From assembly GCF_001425705.1 (NCBI RefSeq), contig NZ_LMDC01000012.1, positions 601,294 through 665,293 of the forward strand: 64,000 nt of DNA. Direction: 5' to 3'. Positions within the stretch are counted from its first letter, which is position 1, and each line of letters opens with the position of its first letter. Under the pieces are notes generated by a model that had not been told where the DNA came from, ran no database searches, and saw only the letters and a list, made by a program, of their open reading frames with translations. Positions 17,194-24,694 of the stretch are shown one piece after another. The stretch comes from Pelomonas sp. Root1217 (GTDB lineage: Bacteria > Pseudomonadota > Gammaproteobacteria > Burkholderiales > Burkholderiaceae_C). The translations under genes were made by a program, and so were the position numbers.

Positions 17194-19302
17194 TTAGCCT
17201 GTGCGGCTCAACCAGGCTTCAAAGTCCGGCAGGTCCATCGGTTTGGCCAGCAGATAACCCTGGATCAGGTCGCAGCCGCAGGCCGTGATGCAGGCCAGCT
17301 CGGCGGCGTTTTCCACGCCCTCGGCGGTGACCGTCAGGCCCAGGCCCTGGCCGACGCCGACGATGGATTTCAGCAGGGCCTGGCGGCGCGGGTCGCCGTC
17401 CACGTCCTGCACGAAGCTGCGGTCGATCTTGAGCTCGTCCACCGGCAGGTGCTGCAGATATGCCAGCGACGACTGGCCGGTGCCGAAGTCGTCGATGGCC
17501 AGGCTCACGCCCCAGGCCTTCAACGCGTTCAGCACGGCGATGGGGTCGGTGCCGCTGGACATCAGGCCCGTTTCCGTGACCTCCAGTTGCAACTGGCCGG
17601 GATCGACGCGGTATTCGGCCAGCAGCGCGGCCAGGCGGGCCGGCAGGGTCTGGTCCTGGATGTCCAGCGTCGAGATGTTGACGGCGATGCTCATGGGCTC
17701 GCGGCCCTCGGCCTCCCACGCGGCCAGCGTGCGCACGGCGCGCGCCAGCATCCAGTCGGTGATCTGGCGGATGCGGCCGCTGCGCTCGGCAAAGGGCACG
17801 AAGTCACCGGGCGGCAGCCAGCCGCGCTGCGGATGCTGCCAGCGCACCAGGGCCTCGGCGCCGGTGATGCGGCCGGTCTTCAGGCAGCGCTTGGGCTGCA
17901 GGAACTGGCGCAGCTGGTCCTGCTGGATGGCGGTGGCCAGGTCGGACAGCAGGCTCAGGTGCAGGGCGCGCGAGGCCTCGGCACTGGGGTTGAAGACGGC
18001 GACGTCTTGACGCAGCCGCTTGGCCTCGAACATGGCCTGCTCGGCGCGGCGTAGCAGGGCCTCGGTGTCGGCGGCATGCTCGGGCCAGTGCGCCACACCG
18101 AGCGACACGGAAAGGTCCAGGGACTGGCCCTGCCAGCTGAGCTTGTGCTCGACCTCCTCGCGCAGCTGAGCCGCCAGCGCCGCGCCGTGGTCCAGCCGGG
18201 CCACGGGGGCCAGCGCCGCGAAGGTGCCGCCAGCCAGGCGACCATAGGCAGCCACGCCTTCGAAAAGCCCTTCCAGCTTGGCTGCCGCGCCGCGCAGCAG
18301 GGCGTCACCGGCGTCGAAGCCCAGCACGCTGTTGACCGCCTTGAGCCGGTCCACGTCGATGCAGATCAGCACCGCCTGCTGCTCGCGCTCGGGCAGGTTG
18401 GCCAGGAGCCGGTCGCCGTCGGCGATGAAGCGGGCGCGCTGCGGCAGGCCGGTCAGCAGGTCGACGTCGGCCAGGCGGCGCAACTCGGCCTCGCGCTCGC
18501 CGACGGCTGCGGCCATGGTGTTCATCGCCGCAGCCATGTGGCCGAGCTCGTCGGCCGAGTCCACCTCGATGCGGTGGCCGTACTGGCCCTGGGCGATCAG
18601 CTCGGCGCCGTCCTCGGCGCGCTTGAGCGGGATGACGATGGAGCGCGTGACGCCCACCGCCAGCAGCGCCCCGGCGACGAGGGCGCCGATGCACAGGGCC
18701 AGCACGCCGGTGCGGTCGACGTCGATCTGGTCACGCAGCTCGCGGGCCTGGGCGGTGCCGGCGCGCTCCTCGCTGGCCGCGAGCTGGTGGATGGCGCTGA
18801 CGAACAGGGACAGGGCCGATTCCGTGTCGCTGCCCAGCAGGGCGCGGGCGGCCTGGAAGTCGTCGCGCTCGATGAGGTTGCGCACGTCGACATAGCTGGC
18901 GCGGTAGTCGGCCAGGCGCAGGCGCACTTCGGCCAGGCGATCGGTGCGGGGCCCCAGCGGCAGCACCATGGCCAGGCGCTGCATGGCGTCGTCGAGCCGA
19001 TTGTTGGCTGACGCGATCTCGGGGTAGGCCGACACGCGCAACTCGGCGTCGGGGCTCATCAGCACCAGCAGCTTGCGGGCGACGGCCTCGGCGTTGCGGT
19101 TGATCTCGTTGACCGAGTCGCGGATGACGGCCTGGTCGTCGACGATGCGGTTCAGCGCATCCGACAGCCCCGTGAGGCGATAAACCGACAGGGCGGCCAG
19201 CCCCATCAGCAGCAACAGCAGCAGGCCGAAGGCCAGGCCCAGGCGGGTGCGGATGCGCAGCCGCCGCGACAGCCGGCTCAGGGGCCTGTCAAGGCTGCTC
19301 AT
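17194..19302 (-). CDS. Membrane HAMP-GGDEF(degenerate)-EAL protein, probable c-di-GMP phosphodiesterase
   Basis: The 702-residue protein has TM1 at about residues 22-42, a helical periplasmic sensor region, TM2 at about 200-222, then HAMP, GGDEF and EAL domains. The GGDEF signature is replaced by AGGTF (RLAGGTFAAL), so cyclase activity is very unlikely, though the domain could still bind GTP or have a regulatory role. The EAL domain is intact: GAEALVRW, EVTETGL, IDDFGTGQSSLAYL, LKIDRSFV, TAEGVEN and QGYLLAKPM. It should degrade c-di-GMP at the inner membrane. It begins 21 bases after mgsA ends, on the same strand. Confidence 0.92.
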   Translation of the reverse strand: MSSLDRPLSRLSRRLRIRTRLGLAFGLLLLLLMGLAALSVYRLTGLSDALNRIVDDQAVIRDSVNEINRNAEAVARKLLVLMSPDAELRVSAYPEIASANNRLDDAMQRLAMVLPLGPRTDRLAEVRLRLADYRASYVDVRNLIERDDFQAARALLGSDTESALSLFVSAIHQLAASEERAGTAQARELRDQIDVDRTGVLALCIGALVAGALLAVGVTRSIVIPLKRAEDGAELIAQGQYGHRIEVDSADELGHMAAAMNTMAAAVGEREAELRRLADVDLLTGLPQRARFIADGDRLLANLPEREQQAVLICIDVDRLKAVNSVLGFDAGDALLRGAAAKLEGLFEGVAAYGRLAGGTFAALAPVARLDHGAALAAQLREEVEHKLSWQGQSLDLSVSLGVAHWPEHAADTEALLRRAEQAMFEAKRLRQDVAVFNPSAEASRALHLSLLSDLATAIQQDQLRQFLQPKRCLKTGRITGAEALVRWQHPQRGWLPPGDFVPFAERSGRIRQITDWMLARAVRTLAAWEAEGREPMSIAVNISTLDIQDQTLPARLAALLAEYRVDPGQLQLEVTETGLMSSGTDPIAVLNALKAWGVSLAIDDFGTGQSSLAYLQHLPVDELKIDRSFVQDVDGDPRRQALLKSIVGVGQGLGLTVTAEGVENAAELACITACGCDLIQGYLLAKPMDLPDFEAWLSRTG

Positions 19303-19323
19303 GGGCCGACGGCATCTCAGGCG

Positions 19324-19692
19324 TCATGCCGCGCTCCAGCGCGTCAGCAGCAGCCGCGCGGTGGCCACGTTGGTGGCGCAGGGCACGTCGTGCACGTCGC
19401 AGGCGCGTACCAGGGCGTTGATGTCGGGCTCGTGCGGCTGGGGCGTCATCGGGTCGCGCAGGAAGATGACGCCGTCCAGGTCGCCCACCGCCAGCCGTGC
19501 GCCAATCTGCAGGTCGCCCCCCATCGGGCCGCTGAGCATGCGCTCGATGGTCAGGCCATGGGCGGCGTTCAGCCGGGTGCCCGTGGTGCCGGTGGCCATC
19601 AGCTGGCAGCGGCGCAGCAGCGGCAGGAAGTCGGCGACCAGGGAGATCATGGCGTCCTTCTTGCCGTCGTGGGCGATCAAGGCGAGCTTCAT
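19324..19692 (-). CDS. mgsA: Methylglyoxal synthase
   Basis: MgsA converts dihydroxyacetone phosphate to methylglyoxal and phosphate, a bypass of lower glycolysis when sugar phosphates build up. The 122-residue protein has IAHDGKKD at the N-terminus, ATGTTGTRL for phosphate binding, [13 protein letters not shown] with the catalytic aspartate, and [19 protein letters not shown]. The C-terminal half follows the family pattern with [10 protein letters not shown]. The EAL-domain gene follows closely, so cotranscription is likely. Confidence 0.96.
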   Translation of the reverse strand: MKLALIAHDGKKDAMISLVADFLPLLRRCQLMATGTTGTRLNAAHGLTIERMLSGPMGGDLQIGARLAVGDLDGVIFLRDPMTPQPHEPDINALVRACDVHDVPCATNVATARLLLTRWSAA

Positions 19693-19723
19693 GGTCGGGA
19701 AGGCGGGGAGTTCTGCAAAGGAT

Positions 19724-19752
19724 TGACGTTACACGCAAGACGTGACCATAAA
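19724..19752 (+). promoter_or_regulatory. Candidate sigma-70 promoter
   Basis: TTGACG (19724-19729) and CATAAA (19747-19752) are separated by 17 bases. They lie in the 193-base gap between mgsA and the gene at 19886, pointing at the latter and leaving a leader of about 125 bases. The -10 box matches the consensus at four of six positions. Confidence 0.45.
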
Positions 19753-19885
19753 TGCGCAAGACTTGGCACATTGCTGCTTTGGCGGCGCTGTTACTCAGCG
19801 TACCGGGTCATCAGCCTGCTGCCATGGGCTGGCAGCGGGTCCGGTCAGCATCGTCCCTCCTTCTCGCCACCCCGCAAAAAGCGCC

Positions 19886-20680
19886 ATGAACTTCCGCCAG
19901 CTCCACCAGGGCCCTGTGCTCCTGAAGATCGCCAACGTCTGGGACGCCGGCAGTGCCGTCCTGGTCCAGGCCTTGGGCGTGCCGGCCCTGGCCACGACCA
20001 GCGCCGGCCTGGCCTGGGCTCTGGGCTACCCGGACGGCAACCACCTACCTGTCGACGAGCACGCCGCGGCGCTGCGCCGTATCGCCCGCGTCGCCCGCGT
20101 GCCGCTGTCGGCTGACAGTGAGGCCGGCTACAGCGACGACCCGGCGGTGGTGGCCGACAACGTCCTGAAGTTCGCCGAGGCCGGCGCCGTTGGCATCAAT
20201 CTCGAAGACGGCGCCGGTGCGCCCGCCCTGCTGTGCCGCAAGATCGAGGCCATCAAGGCCGCCGCGGCGCGGGCCGGTGTCGATATCTTCATCAATGCGC
20301 GTTGCGATGTCTGGCTGAAGAACCTGGCGCCCGGCCGGGCGGTCGAGGAGGTGCTGCTGCGGGCGCGCGACTATGCGGCGGCCGGCGCCGATGGCCTGTT
20401 CGCCCCTGGCGTGACGGCCGTGGCAGACATCGAGGCCCTGGTGGGCGGCCAGCCCCTGCCGTTGAACGTGATGGCGCGGCCGGTGCTGCCGGGCCTTGAC
20501 GAACTCCAGCGCCTGGGTGTGCGCCGCATCTCGGCCGGCAGCGCCCTCGCCGAGGCGGCCTGGGGCCGGGCGCAGCGTGCGGCGACGAGCTTCCTTGAGC
20601 ATGGTGCTGGCGCGGAGCTGTTCGACGGCGCGGCGCCCTATCCGCAGATCAACGGCGCCCTGGCTTCGGCTCAAGGCTGA
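19886..20680 (+). CDS. Isocitrate lyase/PEP mutase family protein, probable oxaloacetate decarboxylase-type
   Basis: The 264-residue protein starts at the ATG at 19886 (MNFRQLHQGPVLLKIANVWDAGSA). It has the ICL/PEPM-superfamily barrel: LATTSAGLAWALGYPDG, LSADSEAGYSDDP (metal-binding acids), GAVGINLEDG and DIFINARCDVW. The KKCGH loop of true isocitrate lyases is absent, so it belongs with the short 2-methylisocitrate-lyase-like or oxaloacetate-decarboxylase-like branch. The exact substrate is unclear. It converges on and overlaps the next gene by 10 bases. Confidence 0.88.
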   Translation: MNFRQLHQGPVLLKIANVWDAGSAVLVQALGVPALATTSAGLAWALGYPDGNHLPVDEHAAALRRIARVARVPLSADSEAGYSDDPAVVADNVLKFAEAGAVGINLEDGAGAPALLCRKIEAIKAAAARAGVDIFINARCDVWLKNLAPGRAVEEVLLRARDYAAAGADGLFAPGVTAVADIEALVGGQPLPLNVMARPVLPGLDELQRLGVRRISAGSALAEAAWGRAQRAATSFLEHGAGAELFDGAAPYPQINGALASAQG

Positions 20681-21294
20681 ATCGACACCCGCAGCTGCAG
20701 TTCGCGCTCGGGCCGGCCGGCCGCGTCGCCGCTGCTCAGCGTGCCCTTGGGGGCGGGCGAGGCCACGCTGCCACTGCGCGCGACGGTCTGCCAGCGGTCC
20801 AGCGGTAGCTGCAATGTCGACTGGAAGGCATGGTCGTGCTGGTCAATGTCGAAATCGACCTGCACCGGCGCCTTGCCACCGGGCCAGTTGGGCGTGACGG
20901 TGAAGCTCTGCGTCATGTGGCGCTCCGCGCTGCGCGGGCTGGCGTAGACACGCTGCGGCGTGCGGGTCGTCGGGTCGATTTCGACCACCGCGTCCACCCA
21001 TTGCAGCGGCTCGCGCGTCGTCAGCGTCAGCGTGGCGCGCCGGCCGTTCAGCACAGTCAGGCGCTGGATCTGCTGGGGCGCCGGCGCTGCGGTTGAAGTG
21101 ACGACGCCGGCGCCGCGCGGCGAGATCGAGCCCGCCGTGCCGACGACGACCGCCCCGTCACGCACGGCGGCCTGGGCGGCCGGCGGCAGGTTGGAGTCCA
21201 CCCAGCGCAGCTCGACGATGAGCGGCACCGCCGGCGGCGCGGCGGCGGCCCATGGCGAGGCCAGGGTCAGCAGGAGCAGGGGGCGGCGCTTCAT
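20671..21294 (-). CDS. Secreted hypothetical protein
   Basis: The 207-residue protein has a short signal peptide (LLLLTLASPWAAAA). The mature part is rich in beta strands: LIVELRWVDSNLPP, VVVGTAGSISPRGAG, QIQRLTVLNGRRATLTLTT, then FTVTPNWPGGKAPVQVDFDI. The middle reminds me weakly of the last beta-domain of secretin-like proteins, but no pore-forming region exists. No function is assigned. The neighbouring EamA gene on the same strand ends upstream of it by 10 bases, so both may form one unit. Confidence 0.75.
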   Translation of the reverse strand: MKRRPLLLLTLASPWAAAAPPAVPLIVELRWVDSNLPPAAQAAVRDGAVVVGTAGSISPRGAGVVTSTAAPAPQQIQRLTVLNGRRATLTLTTREPLQWVDAVVEIDPTTRTPQRVYASPRSAERHMTQSFTVTPNWPGGKAPVQVDFDIDQHDHAFQSTLQLPLDRWQTVARSGSVASPAPKGTLSSGDAAGRPERELQLRVSIQP

Positions 21295-21304
21295 GCGCCC
21301 CAGC

Positions 21305-22216
21305 TTATTCCTGTGCCGGCTTGACCCTTGCCGCCAAAAGCCGCGGTCCGAACAGGTTGATCGCCAGACCGGCCAGCACCAGGGCGGCGGCGATCAGCTT
21401 CCAGGCCGGCAGCGGCTCGCCCAGCAGCACCGCGGCCGAACCCATGCCGAACACCGGCACCAGCAGGGCCATGGGCACGATGCGCCCCGCCGGGTGGCGG
21501 GCCAGCAGCCAGCTCCAGACGCCGTAGCCGAACAAGGTGTTGCCGATCGACTGCCACAGCACGGCCGCCCAGGTGCCCAGGTCGGATGCCGCCAGGCCGG
21601 CAGCCATCTGCTGCGGCCCGTCGATCAGCAGCGCCAGCAGCAGCAGCGGCGGCACCGCGAAGGCGCTGCTCCAGACCACGTAGGCCAGCATGTCGATGCG
21701 GCCGGCGCGCTGCGTCAGCAGGTTGGCGCAGGCCCAGGAGAAGGCGGCGGCCAGGATCATGACCAGGCCCAAAGGCGTTGTCGTGCCGTCGGTGTGGGAG
21801 GCGATGACGGCCACGCCGCAGGCCGCCAGCACCAGGCCCAGCCACTGCGCGCCCAGCACCTTCTCCTTGCGGATGCGCACGGCCAGCAGCAGCGTGAAGA
21901 AGACCTGGGTCTGCACCACCAGCGAGGCCAGGCCGGGCGAGATCTGGCTGCGCATGGCCAGGTAGAGCAGCCCGAACTGGCCCACGCCGATCAGCACGCC
22001 GTAGGCACCCAGGTTGCGCCAGTCCACCGCGGGCCGGCGCAGGAAGAAGCAGGCCGGCACCAGCGCGAAGCTGAAGCGCAGCACGGCCAGCGTCATCGGC
22101 GGCAGGGTGTGCAGCGCGTACTTGATGACGACGAAATTGCTGCCCCAGATCGCGACGACGGCCAGGGCGAGCAGGAAGTGGCGCAGCGGCAGGGTCTGTG
22201 CGGAGGGGGATGACAT
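21305..22216 (-). CDS. EamA-family (DMT) exporter
   Basis: The 303-residue protein has ten predicted transmembrane helices in two EamA repeats. The first starts AVVAIWGSNFVVIKYAL; the second contains ILAAAFSWACANLLTQRAG and ends MGSAAVLLGEPLPAWKLIAAALVLAG. The pattern resembles the O-acetylserine/cysteine exporter branch, but substrate choice in this superfamily cannot be read from sequence. It is divergent from the LuxR-type gene with 39 bases between starts, so that regulator could control it. Confidence 0.88.
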   Translation of the reverse strand: MSSPSAQTLPLRHFLLALAVVAIWGSNFVVIKYALHTLPPMTLAVLRFSFALVPACFFLRRPAVDWRNLGAYGVLIGVGQFGLLYLAMRSQISPGLASLVVQTQVFFTLLLAVRIRKEKVLGAQWLGLVLAACGVAVIASHTDGTTTPLGLVMILAAAFSWACANLLTQRAGRIDMLAYVVWSSAFAVPPLLLLALLIDGPQQMAAGLAASDLGTWAAVLWQSIGNTLFGYGVWSWLLARHPAGRIVPMALLVPVFGMGSAAVLLGEPLPAWKLIAAALVLAGLAINLFGPRLLAARVKPAQE

Positions 22217-22255
22217 GGGGGGAGTCTAGAAGGAGGCACTTCTACAATTTTTCGC

Positions 22256-23872
22256 ATGGAGTTCCTCGTTCCCGCCACCGCGCTGGCCGGCCTCGAAGCG
22301 GCCGCGCCGGGCGGCGAGGCGGCAGCGCTGACCGAACTGGCCTGGCAACTGCGCCAGCGCGACAGCCGCCGCGCACTGGCCCTGTGCGATCAGGCGCTGG
22401 CCGGGCCCGGCCTCTCACCCTCGTTGCGGGCGCGGCTGGCGCTGGCACGCTGCGAAATCGCCGCGCTGCTGGGCCGGCTCGACGAGGCCGAGAGTCTGCT
22501 GGCCGAGGCGCGGCGAGACCCGGCGCTGGACGGCGACGCCTTGCTGGCCGAGGCCGTCGTCGCCAAGGCGCGCGGCCAGCGCGAACGGGAGCTGGATGCC
22601 TATGCCCGTGCCGCCGCCTGCCATGCTCGCGGGCCCGACCCGCGGCGCCAAGCCATTGCCCGGGCCTGGCTGGCCTACGAGCAGGCCTTCGCGGCGCCCG
22701 CCGATGCGGATGCGGCCGCGGCCGAGCCCGCTGCGGCCGCCTTTGCCGATGCGGCGCTGGCACTGCCCCTGTCCCGCCGCGACCCGGCGCGCGCGGCGGC
22801 GCTCTTCCTGCGCGCGGCCGATGCGGCCCGCCACTGGGGCTTGCTGCGGCATGCGCTGGTCTGCACCATCAATGCCGGCACGGCGTTGCAGGGCCTGGGT
22901 GAGTTCGACCGCGCCGCCGCCTGCTATGACCAGGCGACGCTGGAGTCGCGCGCGGCGGGCTGGCCGGCGTTGATCGGTGCCTGCGAGACGCGGCTGGGTG
23001 CGCTGCTCAAGGAGATCGGCCGTCACGATGAGGCCCTGGTGCTGCTGGGCGACGCGCTGGCGTCGCTGGCGGGCGTGCCGCCCGGCATCAACAAGGCCAA
23101 TGCCTGTGCCGAGCTGGCCCAGACCCTGCTGGCCCTGGGCCGCGGCGTGGAGGCGGTCGGCCCGATGACCGAGGCGATCGCGATGTACCGCGCGGCGCAC
23201 TCGACCGACAACCTGACCGTCAACCTGCTGGGGCTGGCGCGGGCGCTGTCGGCGGCGGGCCAGGTGCACGCGGCGCTGGCGGCGCTGCTGGAAGCGGAGC
23301 AGCTGATCGCGCGCCATGGCTTCAACGCGCTGGTCGTTGGCGTGCAGGAGGCGCTGACCGAGATCCACCGACGCCACCCGCGCCTGGCGCCGCCGCCCGG
23401 CCTGGTGCTGCCGAACGCGACCCTGCACCACGGCGAGGCGACCTTGGCCGAGGGGCTGAAGATCGTCGGCTGGAAGGCGCCGGCCTCGCTGCATGTGGCC
23501 CTGGCCGAGGACTGGGCCGCTGCCGGCGACATGGGCCGGGCCTATGGGCATGCCCGCCAGGCCCTGGCACTGAAGGACGGCGAGGCCGATCGCATGCGGC
23601 TCAGCCAGACGCCGGCCGCGCTGCGCCGCGGGCCGCTGCCCCAGGGCGCGGACGCGACGGGGACCGAGCGCCTGCTCAGTCCCAAGGAGCGCGAGGTGCT
23701 GGTGCTGGTGGCGCGCGGCTATGCAAACAAGGAGATCGCCACGGCGCTGGCGGTCAGCGACGAGACGGTCAAGACCCACCTGAAGAAGATCTACGCCAAG
23801 CTGGAAGCCGGCTCGCGCAAGCACGCGGTGACGCGAGCGCGGGCGCTGGGCGTCATCGGCGTGGCGGGCTGA
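22256..23872 (+). CDS. LuxR-family transcriptional regulator with a large helical repeat domain
   Basis: The 538-residue protein has an alanine-rich helical N-terminal part of about 450 residues that reads like degenerate TPR repeats (for example RAALFLRAADAARHWGLL and ACYDQATLESRAAGWPAL). A C-terminal LuxR-type helix-turn-helix follows: LSPKEREVLVLVARGYANKEIATALAVSDETVKTHLKKIYAKL. There is no ATP-binding P-loop as in MalT-type regulators. The signal and targets are unknown. The divergent exporter gene is the nearest candidate target. Confidence 0.9.
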   Translation: MEFLVPATALAGLEAAAPGGEAAALTELAWQLRQRDSRRALALCDQALAGPGLSPSLRARLALARCEIAALLGRLDEAESLLAEARRDPALDGDALLAEAVVAKARGQRERELDAYARAAACHARGPDPRRQAIARAWLAYEQAFAAPADADAAAAEPAAAAFADAALALPLSRRDPARAAALFLRAADAARHWGLLRHALVCTINAGTALQGLGEFDRAAACYDQATLESRAAGWPALIGACETRLGALLKEIGRHDEALVLLGDALASLAGVPPGINKANACAELAQTLLALGRGVEAVGPMTEAIAMYRAAHSTDNLTVNLLGLARALSAAGQVHAALAALLEAEQLIARHGFNALVVGVQEALTEIHRRHPRLAPPPGLVLPNATLHHGEATLAEGLKIVGWKAPASLHVALAEDWAAAGDMGRAYGHARQALALKDGEADRMRLSQTPAALRRGPLPQGADATGTERLLSPKEREVLVLVARGYANKEIATALAVSDETVKTHLKKIYAKLEAGSRKHAVTRARALGVIGVAG

Positions 23873-23885
23873 CCGGGTTTTTCCT

Positions 23886-23917
23886 CCCCTCGCTCGGGGG
23901 TCCCCCACCGCGGGGGA
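23886..23917. other. Two adjacent G/C hairpins downstream of the LuxR gene
   Basis: CCCC/GGGG around TCGCTC (23886-23899) and TCCCCC/GGGGGA around ACCGC (23901-23917) lie 14-45 bases after the regulator stop. There is no T-run after them, so termination is only a possibility. The rest of the 186-base gap up to 24059 shows no further feature. Confidence 0.4.
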
Positions 23918-24058
23918 TGGGCGGCACCGGGAGGCGGCCGCACAGTGGCTTCACCCCGGATCAGGCGAACACCGAGCGGGGCCGGCGACATGAACGCCGG
24001 CCCGGCAGGCGCAGCGCTGTCCGCCTCGCAACGAACCGCCTCACGCGACGTGTCCGCC

Positions 24059-24694
24059 ATGAATCGACCTCCCCTTTCCGCGCTGCGGCGCTTGGCCCTG
24101 CTGGGCGGCCTCGCCGCGCTGCTGCCCGCCGCCCACGCCACCCAGCTGGTGCACCAGAACCTCAAGCAGATGATCGCCGCCGCCGACGTCATCGTCAGCG
24201 GCGATGTCGCCAAGGTCGGCGACGGCATCGACCACGGCCTGCCCTTCACCGAGGTCACGCTGAAGGTCAAGGAAAGCGTCAAGCGCGACATGGCCCTCAA
24301 CAGCAGCTACAAGTTTCGCCAGTACGGCCTGCTGAAGACCCGCAAGATGGGTGACGGCCGCTACATGCTGCCCGCCAAGATTGAGGGTATGGCGAGCTGG
24401 AAGGTGGGCGAGAAGGTCACCATCTTCATGAACAAGCCCGCGCTGCGCACCGGGCTGGTCACGCCGGTCGGTCTGGCCCAGGGCAAGTTCACCTCCAGCG
24501 GCTCCAAGCTGGCCAATGGCTTCAACAACCGCGACCTTTTCAAAGGCATGACGGTTGACCCCAGCGTCCTGAACGCCAACGAGGCCGCCATGCTGGCCAA
24601 CCAGTCTGGCGGCGCGGTAGAGGGCGGGGTGCTGAACCACTTCGTCAAGCGTGCCATCTCGGAACAATGGATTGAAAAGGGAGTGATGCGCTGA
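24059..24694 (+). CDS. Secreted protein of unknown function, partner of the metalloprotease gene
   Basis: The ATG at 24059 gives 211 residues with a signal peptide ending LLPAAHA. The mature protein has ADVIVSGDVAKVGDG, LPFTEVTLKVKESVKRDM and a beta-rich core with EKVTIFMN. This fits a group of secreted proteins with a strand motif of the IVxGxV type that I recall beside matrixin-like protease genes, but I cannot name a domain. The stop overlaps the protease start by one base (TGATG at 24692), so the two are coupled. Possible roles are chaperone, inhibitor or substrate of the protease; this is inference. Confidence 0.75.
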   Translation: MNRPPLSALRRLALLGGLAALLPAAHATQLVHQNLKQMIAAADVIVSGDVAKVGDGIDHGLPFTEVTLKVKESVKRDMALNSSYKFRQYGLLKTRKMGDGRYMLPAKIEGMASWKVGEKVTIFMNKPALRTGLVTPVGLAQGKFTSSGSKLANGFNNRDLFKGMTVDPSVLNANEAAMLANQSGGAVEGGVLNHFVKRAISEQWIEKGVMR

